From Ruminococcus sp. AF31-8BH (GTDB taxonomy: Bacteria; Bacillota; Clostridia; Lachnospirales; Lachnospiraceae): 64,000 bases of DNA. The DNA is taken from the NCBI RefSeq assembly GCF_003460605.1, contig NZ_QTVN01000016.1, forward strand, positions 1 to 64,000. The letters run 5' to 3'. The translations under genes and the position numbers were made by a program. Shown piece after piece: positions 52,708 to 63,937 of the stretch. The first letter of the stretch is position 1, and every line of letters begins with the position of its first letter. Below the pieces are notes generated by a model. That model was not told the DNA's origin. It saw only the letters and a program-made list of their open reading frames with translations, and ran no database searches.

Positions 52708-53208
52708 ATGGTATTAAAAGTATTTTACAGGGAAGAAAATGAAGCGGAATTGAAAGAAATATTAGAAGAAAAGCATATAGATAAAAACGGAATGCCTTTA
52801 GATAGGTCTTGTGATCTATTAATGAAAAAAACAGACTTAGAGCGTTCTCAGTACAAAATGGTAAAAAGTGAAGCCTGCTATGATTTCTTGCTGGGAACCC
52901 TTTATCCGAGAGCAGCTGAAATCGCAAAAATTCAGGGTGGAGATCTGACACTTACATTAGAGGAAGAGAAACATACTGGGAAACTGGAATATAGTGGTAA
53001 TTTTTTGATCAGCACATGTGGTGATACACTTCTTACGGATTTTCTAATTTCTGCAATGACAATGGCAGATCAGTATACATTCGAGGGAAAGGATTCTCTT
53101 GTGCATTTGGAGTTTTTTTTCGAATCATGTAATCTGACGAAGATGAAGGATTATTCTAAAGAGATTGAAACGCTAAGACAAAAAATCTGCCAACTAAACC
53201 AGGATTAA
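52708..53208 (+). CDS. Hypothetical protein at head of transfer operon
   Basis: 166 residues, acidic, mixed alpha/beta with no TM segment: VLKVFYREENEAELKEILEE, then LEEEKHTGKLEYSGNFLIST and a C-terminal coiled stretch (KEIETLRQKICQLNQ). GGAGAGGAA precedes the ATG. Divergent from the XRE gene. No family recognised. Confidence 0.55.
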   Translation: MVLKVFYREENEAELKEILEEKHIDKNGMPLDRSCDLLMKKTDLERSQYKMVKSEACYDFLLGTLYPRAAEIAKIQGGDLTLTLEEEKHTGKLEYSGNFLISTCGDTLLTDFLISAMTMADQYTFEGKDSLVHLEFFFESCNLTKMKDYSKEIETLRQKICQLNQD

Positions 53209-53251
53209 CAGCTTGCTATCAGAATGAGTTAATAATGCGACTATTATGAAA

Positions 53252-53280
53252 TTGACATATGATTTTGTAATGTATAGAAT
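53252..53280 (+). promoter_or_regulatory. Sigma-A promoter of structured leader B
   Basis: TTGACA (53252-53257), 17 bases, TAGAAT (53275-53280). Leads into the hairpins and terminator ahead of the VirB2-like gene. Confidence 0.7.
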
Positions 53281-53288
53281 AATACCAT

Positions 53289-53383
53289 AAAGTTCTGTGC
53301 ATGCGGAACCTGGTGCATGAGAGAGCCAGGAACTTTATGAAAGTATGAAAAGACAGCCATTAGAAAAGTGGTTGTCTTTTTTT
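53289..53383 (+). promoter_or_regulatory. Structured leader B with intrinsic terminator before transfer genes
   Basis: AAAGTTC (53289-53295) can pair with GAACTTT (53330-53336), enclosing CCTGG (53309-53313)/CCAGG (53326-53330); GTTC can alternatively pair with GAAC at 53306-53309. Next comes AAAAGACAGCCA (53348-53359) with TGGTTGTCTTTT (53369-53380), ending in T7. This is a complete terminator about 70 bases before the first start codon, so transcription of the whole transfer operon must read through it. Competing pairings suggest attenuation. Confidence 0.65.
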
Positions 53384-53452
53384 CGCCCGGATTGCACAGA
53401 AGGACCTTGTAAGAAGCAGATCTTCCGGAGCTTAGTTGAAGGGAGGAAGTCT

Positions 53453-53836
53453 ATGGAAAAACAGAAAGTAAAAGATGAAATTGCTGCACGTTTTAGTAAG
53501 AAAAATTGGCTTGTGAAAGCGCTTCCAATTGCATACTGCGCTATAGGTGTACTTCTTATGACCGTAGTACCCGTGTATGCGGATGACATTTTTGCAACTG
53601 CGAAAAATGCAATGCAGACGGTTTATACAGACGTAGCTGGCATTGCAACTGTGGCAGCTGTGGTTTGTGCGGCAGTATGCCTTTTTCTAATGAATTTTAG
53701 CAAATCGGGACGAACTGTGGATGAATCCAGATCCTGGTTAAAAAGGATTGTTATCTGTTGGGCGGCACTTATGACATTGGGTGCGATTGTAACGTATCTG
53801 GAAAAGATTATTCCACAGAGCATGTTTACGGGATGA
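53453..53836 (+). CDS. VirB2/TrbC-like pilin-type membrane protein
   Basis: 127 residues from the ATG at 53453 (GGGAGGAAG upstream); the longer frame from 53345 only reads through the leader terminator. A signal-like first hydrophobic segment (LPIAYCAIGVLLMTVVPVYA, with an AxA-type cut after YADD) and two further TM stretches around 85-120 match the VirB2/TrbC group of conjugation channel proteins. It is first in the operon, followed by the VirB6-like gene. Confidence 0.75.
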   Translation: MEKQKVKDEIAARFSKKNWLVKALPIAYCAIGVLLMTVVPVYADDIFATAKNAMQTVYTDVAGIATVAAVVCAAVCLFLMNFSKSGRTVDESRSWLKRIVICWAALMTLGAIVTYLEKIIPQSMFTG

Positions 53837-53907
53837 TCTGAAGAAAAGAAAAAGCCGGAGCTCTCCCGGCATAAAAGGAGGGTATCTATAATAGATATGA
53901 ATGAAAC

Positions 53908-56280
53908 ATGAGCTGGCTGCTGGATCTTTTGGTAGATGCAGTCAAAGAAATGGTATCTCAGTTTATCATTGATATGATGGGACTGATTACGGATGTATTT
54001 ACAGATTTACTATCCTGTAACCTCTCCCTGTTTGAAGAACTGTTTTCCGTGGTAGGAAGCCTGTACCAAAACGTGATTGTTCCTATGGGAATTGCGCTGT
54101 TGCTTATGATTCTAATCTGGCAGCTGTTTAAATCCATGTTCGGGAAGGTTGGAATAAATGCAGAAGAACCAATCGAGTTAATTGGACGTTCTTCCATCTG
54201 CTTGTTCTTTGTGGTTGCCTCAAAGCCTGTTATTAATTACATATTGAAAATTGCGGGAACCCCATATCAATGGGTGATTGGAACTGACATCAAGGTGCAA
54301 AGTTTTTCGGAGTATGTAACTGCCTTAGAGGGGATTACAGCACCGCTTGGGCTTGGAACAATCAGCATAGCAATCTTAATGCTCATTATGCAGTTTGTAG
54401 TTGCGTGGAATTATTTTAAAATGCTGTTTGTAATTGCGGAACGGTATGTCCTTCTGGGCGTGTTTTCTTATACAGCACCATTGGCATTTGCAACAGGTGG
54501 TTCAAAGTCCACTAATAATATTCTTGCATCCTGGGCGAAAATGTTTGGAGGCCAGGTAGTTCTGATTATCTTAAATGCCTGGTGCCTAAAAATGTTTTTG
54601 TCTGGTTATGGAAACATGATGGCAAGCAGCTATGGGTTCACGAAGTTTTTTGTAGCAACTTTGTGTCTGGTGGGCTTTTGCAAAATTACATTCAAACTGG
54701 ATTCTTATATGGCGGCGTTAGGCGTGAATCTTGGACGGCCTTCCCCAGGCACGGGAGCACTCGGAGCAGCCATGGCGGCACAGCGAATTTTTTCACAGGC
54801 AGGAAGGGCATTTTCTGGAACAGATGGAAGCGGAAATGGTACTGGAAGCTCTACGAATATGGGAAACTTAGGTAGCGCAAATGGCTTTACCGAACCTACG
54901 GGGCCTATCCCTATGAATCCCTCTGGAGGAAGTGAAGTGGATATTGAATCTTTGTTTCAAAGTGGTGATTTTGATACGGAATATCCAGAAAAGCATGAAA
55001 CTGCGGCTGGAGATACCAAGAGTATGAATGCTTCAAATACCGCTTCAGCAAATGTACTTGATGAGCTGGGAATTCGTGCAAATGGAACGGAGACTTCTGG
55101 TACATCTTATGCTTCTGGGACAATTGAAAATGAGGCAACATCTTCGAGTGAAATTGAGCCTGTGATGGAATCCGATGATTTTGTAGAATCAGAAGGGACT
55201 GTAATGGATCTGAATGCGGGAAGTTTACCGGAATACCAGAAAGCTTCAGGAACAGAGGCGGTTTCTTCAGAAGGTGTTACTACAAACGAAACTATGGAAG
55301 ATGGATTCTCTGAAGCACTATCAAGTGGAAGTAGTCTGGGTGAAATGGAGAATCCAGGAGAACCTAATTTCCCGGATGGAAAAACCACAGCCCGGAGTGA
55401 TCCTATGTCTTTTGGAGAGCAACCATTTGAAGGAGCATCTGCATTTAACAGTGATAATGGCATTATGGCAGAACTGGGTGAATATCCGGCTTCGGAGACA
55501 GGCATGGGGCCTTCGGATTATGCAATGGAAACGGATTTTGGAGGTGGCATTGGTAACAAGAGCCAGGAGGCGGACAGAAATACATCTTCAGAAGAAAAAG
55601 GTGAACTATCTTATTCTGCCAGTGGTTTTGAATCGGATGTATCTGGTAGCTTAAATGACAGGTATTCAGGTTCAGATGAAAATGTTGCAGGTGAAAACGG
55701 AGCTTCTTTTGATTCCAGTGCGGATTTGGGAATCCTGGACGCTGTGTCTGGAAATGAGAGTGTTCATACAAATCCAGAAATGGATGTAAATGGCGCGAAT
55801 AGTTTTTCGGAAGAGGCAGGAAAAGTTTCTGGTAACATGTCGGATGTTCCCCAAATGGAAACGCCTATATATTCGAATTCTGGTATTTCTGGGAATATAG
55901 AAAGTGAGAACCAGCTTACAAACATGGGAGAGCCTTTTGCACAGGAAGCAGAAGCCGGTGGCTTCGCGAATTACTCTACAACTGGAAATTCTGAGATAGA
56001 CAGTTTTACTGGAGTAAATGATTCTGAAGATAGTTTTGTTCAGGAACCGGACGAATATCTGGAACAGGATAATCTGGATCCAATCGAAGAGGCAAATGAC
56101 AGCTTTACACTTTCAGAGGAAATAAATGGTATGGAAGAAATCCAGACGGAGGATGCACAAATGCCTATGAATATGGAACTGCTACGCAATCCTCATAGAA
56201 TTCGGGAAATTCCGAAATCAAGAAGTAAGTTAAGAGAACAGAAACAGGGTGCCAGAGATACTGGAAAGTGGGAGATTTAA
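53908..56280 (+). CDS. VirB6/TrbL-like conjugation channel protein with long acidic tail
   Basis: 790 residues. Residues 1-290 contain several TM segments and the VirB6/TrbL pattern (SLYQNVIVPMGIALLLMILI, VAERYVLLGVFSYTAPLAFA-like core, NILASWAKMFGGQV). Residues ~300-790 are a low-complexity hydrophilic tail rich in Ser, Gly, Glu, Asp and Asn with no predicted fold. The AAAGGAGGG site is 26 bases upstream; a four-codon minicistron (ATG at 53897, MNET) ends in TGA overlapping this ATG, so translation may be coupled through it. Inner-membrane channel part of the type IV secretion system. Confidence 0.85.
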   Translation: MSWLLDLLVDAVKEMVSQFIIDMMGLITDVFTDLLSCNLSLFEELFSVVGSLYQNVIVPMGIALLLMILIWQLFKSMFGKVGINAEEPIELIGRSSICLFFVVASKPVINYILKIAGTPYQWVIGTDIKVQSFSEYVTALEGITAPLGLGTISIAILMLIMQFVVAWNYFKMLFVIAERYVLLGVFSYTAPLAFATGGSKSTNNILASWAKMFGGQVVLIILNAWCLKMFLSGYGNMMASSYGFTKFFVATLCLVGFCKITFKLDSYMAALGVNLGRPSPGTGALGAAMAAQRIFSQAGRAFSGTDGSGNGTGSSTNMGNLGSANGFTEPTGPIPMNPSGGSEVDIESLFQSGDFDTEYPEKHETAAGDTKSMNASNTASANVLDELGIRANGTETSGTSYASGTIENEATSSSEIEPVMESDDFVESEGTVMDLNAGSLPEYQKASGTEAVSSEGVTTNETMEDGFSEALSSGSSLGEMENPGEPNFPDGKTTARSDPMSFGEQPFEGASAFNSDNGIMAELGEYPASETGMGPSDYAMETDFGGGIGNKSQEADRNTSSEEKGELSYSASGFESDVSGSLNDRYSGSDENVAGENGASFDSSADLGILDAVSGNESVHTNPEMDVNGANSFSEEAGKVSGNMSDVPQMETPIYSNSGISGNIESENQLTNMGEPFAQEAEAGGFANYSTTGNSEIDSFTGVNDSEDSFVQEPDEYLEQDNLDPIEEANDSFTLSEEINGMEEIQTEDAQMPMNMELLRNPHRIREIPKSRSKLREQKQGARDTGKWEI

Positions 56281-56284
56281 GCCT

Positions 56285-58348
56285 ATGGATGAGGAGAGAA
56301 AAGAGAATTCCCTGCTTGATGGGGAGTGTGAAATGATTGCTCATTCGGCACAGGCTGCTTATGCGGTATCGGCTGCTGTAAAAGCTGGGGGAACTGCTGC
56401 TGGTGCGGCAGCCGGGACTGCCATGGCAGGACCGCTTGGAACATTAGTAGGAACCTTGGCTGGCAGCAAAACAGTTTGGAAGGTGTTTGGTGCTATATTT
56501 CTATTTCTTTTTTTGTGGATGTTTATTATTGCAAACATGATTGGAATTATATTTCATTATCTGGGTTTTGCCAACGCGGATTCCTATGCAAATGAGGCAC
56601 AGTCCAACCAGCTTGCAAATATCAGAAGCAGAGCGGAGCAAATTCTGCAAAACGCAGACTATCAGAATGAGATATTGCAGATCATAGGACAGCAGAGGGA
56701 TTTACATTTGCAGGAAATCCAGGCAGACCAGATGGAAAAATATGCTGATGCTACATTGGTTGTGGTGGATGAGTTTGAGACAAAACTAAAAAGAAGCTTA
56801 TCCTATTATCTGTCTGTTATGCTCATGGATAAATGCGACAACAGCACCATATCTTCTTTCCTTGGATATTCAAATGTCCTGGGACTTGATATGGACACTA
56901 ATCTTTCCAGCCCTTATGATGCCTATTTTCAGGAAGCTGCCAGGATCTATAATGTACCTGTGGCGCTGCTTCTTGCAATCTGTAAAACGGAGTCTGATTT
57001 CAGTCCGAATGTGGTATCAGGTGCTGGGGCAATAGGCTTAATGCAGCTTATGCCGGAAACGGCGGCTTCCCTTGGAGTATCCAATCCTTATGATCCGTAC
57101 CAGAATATTATGGGCGGAGCCAAATTCATCAGCCAGCTGGTAGAGCAATTTAAAGGCTATTCCAATGGCTTAGAGCTTGCAGTCGCTGGATATAATGCAG
57201 GACCTTATGCAGTTATCAAATATGGTTATCAAGTACCGCCATATTCCGAAACCCAGGCCTATGTCAAGAAAGTGTTAGGGCTTGTCGAGATTCACGATAG
57301 TACATCCAGTACTTCCACAGAAACAAAAACAGATCAGGAGTCCCTGGAGAAGTCATATCAGGTGTTAAAGGAGGCTGTCGCACAAAATGTGGACAGCTTT
57401 TTTTCGTGGACTGTAACAGCTGAACGGGACGGCCAAATGGAACAGAAAGTCTACTGTCTGGAAGTGAATGGAAGCCGGGCAGAGACAGATGAACAGACTT
57501 ATCGGCAGGTTCTGGAGCAGGGAGGCAATGCCTGGGAAGAAAAGCGGACGGTAACGACAAAGGTTGTAGAATACACTCTGGCATTGATCTTGAACACACA
57601 GCTGCCAGGCAGCAGCGGCTATCAATATAAATATGTGACAAATGAAAGCACATTCAATTTTGTATTAAAGCTGTTGGAATATCTGCAAAGCGGTGTAGAA
57701 GCTGTCAAAAATGCCCTTTTCAATGTCTTTCACTGGACGGACTTTCTGACTGGCGGAACCAGTGGTGGTGATACCTATATCGGCAATATTGACGCGACCG
57801 GGGATATTATCATCTATGATACGGTGGGAAAAGGTGTCAAAAAGGTTGTTTATTATAACCAGGGAGAAGATCCCTGGGCAACTATGTCTTATGGTCCTAG
57901 TACAATAAAAGCATCTGGCTGTGGTCCGACTTCTCTTGCTATCGTAATATCAACATTTACAGGACAAACCGTAACACCGGAAATGACCTGTGCATACTCC
58001 ATTGCTAATGGTGAGTATGTATATGGCTTAGGAACCGCTCATTCCTTCCCTATGAATGCCGCTCACCACTGGGGACTTAACTGTGAAAGAGTGGGAAAAG
58101 ACCGAATGGGAGATGTTGTAAATGCCTTGAAAGACGGAAAAATAGTGGTGGAAATTTGTGAGGCCTACACGATCACGGGCAGTGGAAGCGGGCATTTTAT
58201 TGTTCTGACTGGTGTTACCAAAGATGGCTATATCACCATTGCCGATTGTGCCAGCAGGGAACGTACTGGAAAAGTGTACAGTGTGGAAACGATTGCTTCT
58301 TACGGCCGTGACCTGGCAGATGGAGCCTTTTGGATCATTTGGAAATGA
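56285..58348 (+). CDS. VirB1/Orf14-like cell-wall hydrolase (lytic transglycosylase + C39-like peptidase)
   Basis: 687 residues from the ATG at 56285, four bases after the VirB6-like stop. An N-terminal Ala/Gly-rich cytoplasmic part is followed by one TM helix (about 75-100), so the rest is outside. The SLT domain has ALLLAICKTESDFSPNVVSG (catalytic Glu), GLMQLMPETAASLG and AVAGYNAGPYAV. The C-terminal domain is a papain-like/C39 peptidase: SGCGPTSLAIVIS (catalytic Cys) and SGHFIVLTGV (His). Two-enzyme wall hydrolases open peptidoglycan for the transfer channel in Gram-positive T4SS. The next gene overlaps the stop region. Confidence 0.88.
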   Translation: MDEERKENSLLDGECEMIAHSAQAAYAVSAAVKAGGTAAGAAAGTAMAGPLGTLVGTLAGSKTVWKVFGAIFLFLFLWMFIIANMIGIIFHYLGFANADSYANEAQSNQLANIRSRAEQILQNADYQNEILQIIGQQRDLHLQEIQADQMEKYADATLVVVDEFETKLKRSLSYYLSVMLMDKCDNSTISSFLGYSNVLGLDMDTNLSSPYDAYFQEAARIYNVPVALLLAICKTESDFSPNVVSGAGAIGLMQLMPETAASLGVSNPYDPYQNIMGGAKFISQLVEQFKGYSNGLELAVAGYNAGPYAVIKYGYQVPPYSETQAYVKKVLGLVEIHDSTSSTSTETKTDQESLEKSYQVLKEAVAQNVDSFFSWTVTAERDGQMEQKVYCLEVNGSRAETDEQTYRQVLEQGGNAWEEKRTVTTKVVEYTLALILNTQLPGSSGYQYKYVTNESTFNFVLKLLEYLQSGVEAVKNALFNVFHWTDFLTGGTSGGDTYIGNIDATGDIIIYDTVGKGVKKVVYYNQGEDPWATMSYGPSTIKASGCGPTSLAIVISTFTGQTVTPEMTCAYSIANGEYVYGLGTAHSFPMNAAHHWGLNCERVGKDRMGDVVNALKDGKIVVEICEAYTITGSGSGHFIVLTGVTKDGYITIADCASRERTGKVYSVETIASYGRDLADGAFWIIWK

Positions 58349-58359
58349 GAGGGTTGAGT

Positions 58360-59184
58360 ATGGACGGACACTTGAAATATGGATTGCTTATGGGACTATA
58401 TTCTTCTGCATTACTGGCAATGCCAATTACGGTACTTGCAAACACTGACACGCAGAATGCTACAGATCTTCCACAGATTGTATCCTGGGATGACGGACAT
58501 GGATATCTGGAAAGTGGAGAAATGCTTCGGAATGGCTGGGGCTATGATACCGTCAATCCAGCTGGAAAATATGTGCTCTTTGATGAAGAGGGCGCTATCC
58601 TTAGACGCTCGGAATCCATGGAAGCAGAGTTGGAGGATAATTATACAGGTACCGAACAGGTTCCGGCAGTCATTGCATTTCGGGCACGGGTTTTTGACGG
58701 ATTTGCAGGTACGATAGAGGTTGTTTTAGAAGAACAAAATGGAGTAACCCAAACTGTATTCCTAAATGCGGACAACTTCTATGAGTGGAATCTGTCCACT
58801 GGAAGTGGAACTTATCGGATTCTGTCTGTAAGTGCAACAGAAGGAGATCTGTCTTTTGTAACAGAGTTTTCGAATATGTATCAGAATCTTCCAGAAGAAG
58901 GTCTCCTGGTGCAAAAGATTACAGTAACAGAAGTCGTTTTAGATAATATCCATGCAGCAGGGGAAGAATCTCAGGTTGCAGAGAAAAATGAAAATCCTAT
59001 TGATGAAATGAATGTGCTTCAGGAGAAAGGACAGGAAGAGGAGACAGAGGGAATTTTAGAAAATCAAGCACAGGAGGTGAATATCGTGGATGCAGTAAAA
59101 CAGAAGAATCCATTTATACTGCTCGGTATAGGGGTGGTTCTAATTGCCGCAATCGGTGGCCTGATATGGTCTAAAAAGAGATAA
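58360..59184 (+). CDS. Surface-exposed membrane protein of transfer operon
   Basis: 274 residues from the ATG at 58360 (GAGAGGG upstream); an ATG at 58345 overlaps the previous stop. A signal peptide (YGLLMGLYSSALLAMPITVL, cut near ANT) precedes an extracellular beta-rich region (GYLESGEMLRNGWGYDTVN, TYRILSVSATEGDLSFVTEF), an acidic linker, and a C-terminal TM anchor (FILLGIGVVLIAAIGGLIW) with a KKR stop. No enzyme motif. Possibly an adhesin or T4SS accessory protein. Confidence 0.7.
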   Translation: MDGHLKYGLLMGLYSSALLAMPITVLANTDTQNATDLPQIVSWDDGHGYLESGEMLRNGWGYDTVNPAGKYVLFDEEGAILRRSESMEAELEDNYTGTEQVPAVIAFRARVFDGFAGTIEVVLEEQNGVTQTVFLNADNFYEWNLSTGSGTYRILSVSATEGDLSFVTEFSNMYQNLPEEGLLVQKITVTEVVLDNIHAAGEESQVAEKNENPIDEMNVLQEKGQEEETEGILENQAQEVNIVDAVKQKNPFILLGIGVVLIAAIGGLIWSKKR

Positions 59185-59205
59185 CAGGAAAGGAGTTTCA
59201 CAAAA

Positions 59206-61512
<2,307 letters not shown>

Positions 61513-61514
61513 GC

Positions 61515-61632
61515 GTCAAGAGCCGGAAAAATCCCATATTTCACGATAGAAACGCTCTGGACGAGGAATGTATCGCCGGAGCGTTTTCTATTTGAAAATC
61601 CTCATTTTCCCCAAGTCAAGAGCCGGGAAAAA
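61515..61632 (+). repeat. Direct repeat flanking a terminator
   Basis: GTCAAGAGCCGGAAAAA (61515-61531) recurs as GTCAAGAGCCGGGAAAAA (61615-61632), exactly 100 bp apart. Confidence 0.6.
61551..61590 (+). terminator. Terminator after tnpV-like gene
   Basis: AACGCTCTGG (61551-61560) pairs over 10 bp with CCGGAGCGTT (61576-61585), one wobble, followed by TTCTATTT. Confidence 0.75.
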
Positions 61633-61682
61633 CACCCGAAAAATGCCCCTATTGCGTAACAGGGGCGCAGAAAGGAGAGTTT

Positions 61683-61997
61683 ATGAGAACAGGGCTTACG
61701 AAGCAGGAAAAGACCACCGATATATGGTTTGACGAGAAAGACCCCCTTATCCATATCCGCACACACAACACCGACTTAAAGAAGCGGCTTGCCGCCTACT
61801 CCGGACAGTACCCCGACCAGTGCCGCCAGACCGACGCAGACCCCGAAACGGGTTGCATGGAGTTTGAGATTGTAAAGGGGCGTTTCTCTTTCCGTCTGAC
61901 CGCCCCATACAGCGAAGAACGGAGGAACGCCGCCAGCAAAGCGGCAAAGAAACATTCCGGCAACTTGACACACCCTATTCAAAAAGATGTGCTATAA
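61683..61997 (+). CDS. Conserved hypothetical of serine-recombinase elements
   Basis: 104 residues: TGLTKQEKTTDIWFDEKDPL, IHIRTHNTDLKKRLAAY, CMEFEIVKGRFSFRLTAPYS. No catalytic motif. GAAAGGAG precedes the ATG. Small proteins of this type accompany conjugative transposons of the Tn1549/CTn group; a role in immunity or regulation is not known. Confidence 0.65.
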   Translation: MRTGLTKQEKTTDIWFDEKDPLIHIRTHNTDLKKRLAAYSGQYPDQCRQTDADPETGCMEFEIVKGRFSFRLTAPYSEERRNAASKAAKKHSGNLTHPIQKDVL

Positions 61998-62081
61998 TTT
62001 TTTTGAAAAAGTTTCGGATTAGATGTAGTATTTGCCGCTGAAACCGTAGTACATAGGTGAAGCCCGAAAGGAGGCGGTGAG

Positions 62082-62642
62082 ATGATAGACGACGAAAAAA
62101 TCATAGAAATGTTTTTTGGACGTTCAGAACAAGGCATACGAGAGCTGGATATAAAATACGGAAAGGTCTGCCACAATCTTTCCTACCATATCGTAGGCAG
62201 CAGACAAGACGCGGAGGAATGTGTAAACGACGCTTATTTAGGCGCATGGAACGCCATTCCCCCGGCACGACCTAACCCGCTGCTATCTTATCTTGTTAAA
62301 ATCGTTCGGAACATTTCACTCAAAATCTATTGGAGAAAGGAAGCAGCCAAACGGAGCAGCCATTACACGATTGCTTTGGAAGAAATTGAAGCCTGTATAG
62401 CAGCCCCGAATACAGTAGAAGCAGAAATCGAAGCCAAAGAGTTAGCCCGTATCATTGAAGCATTTTTAGACACGCTGACTACCGAAAACCGCGTTATTTT
62501 CATGCGCCGCTATTGGTTTTCTGACAGCTACAAGGACATAGCCGAGTTTGTAGGGCTTTCAGAGAAAAACATTTCTGTCCGGCTGACCCGTATCCGCGAG
62601 AAGATGAAGCAATATTTGATTGAAAGAGAGGTATTCATATGA
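62082..62642 (+). CDS. ECF-type RNA polymerase sigma factor
   Basis: 186 residues. Region 2 is seen as GSRQDAEECVNDAYLGAWNA and PLLSYLVKIVRNISL; region 4 as LTTENRVIFMRRYWFSDSYK, then DIAEFVGLSEKNISVRLTRI. GAAAGGAGG sits before the ATG. Its stop overlaps the next gene (ATGA), which encodes a single-pass membrane protein, the usual anti-sigma partner. It probably transcribes element genes or a stress response after an outside signal. Confidence 0.88.
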   Translation: MIDDEKIIEMFFGRSEQGIRELDIKYGKVCHNLSYHIVGSRQDAEECVNDAYLGAWNAIPPARPNPLLSYLVKIVRNISLKIYWRKEAAKRSSHYTIALEEIEACIAAPNTVEAEIEAKELARIIEAFLDTLTTENRVIFMRRYWFSDSYKDIAEFVGLSEKNISVRLTRIREKMKQYLIEREVFI

Positions 62643-63487
62643 ACGCAAAGAAGTTTTCCGACGCTATGAGCGAACTTGATACAAAATATGTCGATGAAGC
62701 TCTCAACTACAAGAAGAAAGCCAAAAAGCCCATTTGGGTAAAGTGGGGGGCTATTGCAGCTTGCTTGTGCTTGATGATACCATTGACCGCATTTGCCGTT
62801 GATATAATTCAATATAATGCAGCGGTTGATTATCTCAATTCTCTCGGCATTGCTGTTGAAGATTTGAGCGACTATTCTCATAAAGAAATAAAAGAAGCTG
62901 CAAAAACGATTGACGCAGGAGAAAGTAACCCGTTGACTGAAGAAATCCTTAGTCTAATACCAGAAAACAAAAAACCGCTCGATACACCGACGCAGGTAAC
63001 ATCTGAGCAAATTAAAGAACTAACACCGACCATGACAAGAGAAGATGTTCTTTCTCTTTTAGGTGACACACAAGATGTTGGCTCAGGCATTTATATATAT
63101 CTTTACGAAGTAGACCAACAATACCTGCTGCGTATTCCTTTTGCAAGCGATGAAGCACAATTAGGTGTAACAGGAGAAGATTTGCTAAAGGCATTGGTTC
63201 CCATTTCTGGAGATATTGCTCCTATGGTCTATGTAAATGATACGCTTTATCAAATCGTTGACTCTCAACCCAACTTCGCAGATGAAAAAAGTTCTTTCAA
63301 TTTGTTAGGAAAAATCGAAAACACAGTTAGTTCTTCGGAAGAACCAAAAGAAAATTTCCAAGCAAATGATGATATTGTAGGGGCTGCGGTTTATCAGTAC
63401 GGCGATAACATTGTCGTTGAGTTTGAGGGAAAATACTGGTTATATGAACACTATCATAACACAGACTTTGACGGAAACTCAGACTGA
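62639..63487 (+). CDS. Membrane anti-sigma-like protein
   Basis: 282 residues. A cytoplasmic start (AKKFSDAMSELDTKYVDEAL, a pattern common before the TM of ECF anti-sigma proteins) leads into one TM helix (WGAIAACLCLMIPLTAFAV, about 36-55). An extracellular domain of about 225 residues contains LTPTMTREDVLSLLGDTQDV and YEHYHNTDFD. Overlap with the sigma gene supports a cognate pair. The outer domain has no known sensor family. Confidence 0.78.
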   Translation: MNAKKFSDAMSELDTKYVDEALNYKKKAKKPIWVKWGAIAACLCLMIPLTAFAVDIIQYNAAVDYLNSLGIAVEDLSDYSHKEIKEAAKTIDAGESNPLTEEILSLIPENKKPLDTPTQVTSEQIKELTPTMTREDVLSLLGDTQDVGSGIYIYLYEVDQQYLLRIPFASDEAQLGVTGEDLLKALVPISGDIAPMVYVNDTLYQIVDSQPNFADEKSSFNLLGKIENTVSSSEEPKENFQANDDIVGAAVYQYGDNIVVEFEGKYWLYEHYHNTDFDGNSD

Positions 63488-63577
63488 TATGCCCCACGCC
63501 CAAACAAGCCATACTTCTGATGAAAAAGTATCCGAACAAAACCTTCTTGCAGAGTAAATAAGTTTTCTATTTTACAA

Positions 63578-63607
63578 GGGCAGCCGAGAAAATCGACTGT
63601 CCTTTTT
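63578..63607 (+). terminator. Terminator after sigma/anti-sigma pair
   Basis: GGGCAGCCGA pairs with TCGACTGTCC (wobbles allowed) around a GAAAA loop, followed by TTTTT. Confidence 0.75.
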
Positions 63608-63639
63608 CTATGCTTATGAGCAGAAAGGAGCGCCCAACC

Positions 63640-63933
63640 ATGACAAAGCCAAGAGAGAAAACCCGCGAAGAACTGCAAGCCGAGATTGAGGACGGAAAGA
63701 AGAAAATCCGGCAGTTTGAGAACCGAGAAAAGGTGTTGCGTCAAAAGCTGTCCCAAGAGGAACGCAGGACACGCAGCCACCGCCTTATCGTCCGGGGCGC
63801 GGTCTTTGAAAGCATTGTGCCGGAAGCAAAGGACATGACCGACGAGGAAGCCGCAGCACTTCTTAGGCTTGCACTGACGAGTGAGCCGGTACGGGAGTTT
63901 TTGAGAAAACGAGCCGAGGAAACGACAAGCTGA
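63640..63933 (+). CDS. DUF3847-like mobilisation-region protein
   Basis: 97 residues from the ATG at 63640 (GAAAGGAG upstream). A basic coiled-coil start (TREELQAEIEDGKKKIRQFE) and RTRSHRLIVRGAVFESIVPE match DUF3847/MobC-like small proteins that lie just before relaxase genes in Clostridial mobilisable elements. The oriT-like repeat follows at once. Confidence 0.75.
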   Translation: MTKPREKTREELQAEIEDGKKKIRQFENREKVLRQKLSQEERRTRSHRLIVRGAVFESIVPEAKDMTDEEAAALLRLALTSEPVREFLRKRAEETTS

Positions 63934-63937
63934 AAAT

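Noticed and set aside
53345..53452. N-terminal extension of the VirB2-like ORF
   Set aside because: These codons only read through the leader terminator hairpin; GGGAGGAAG before 53453 marks the true start.
54582..55654. Alternative plus- and minus-strand ORFs in the VirB6-like tail
   Set aside because: They are by-products of the low-complexity tail; the main frame continues without a stop to 56280.
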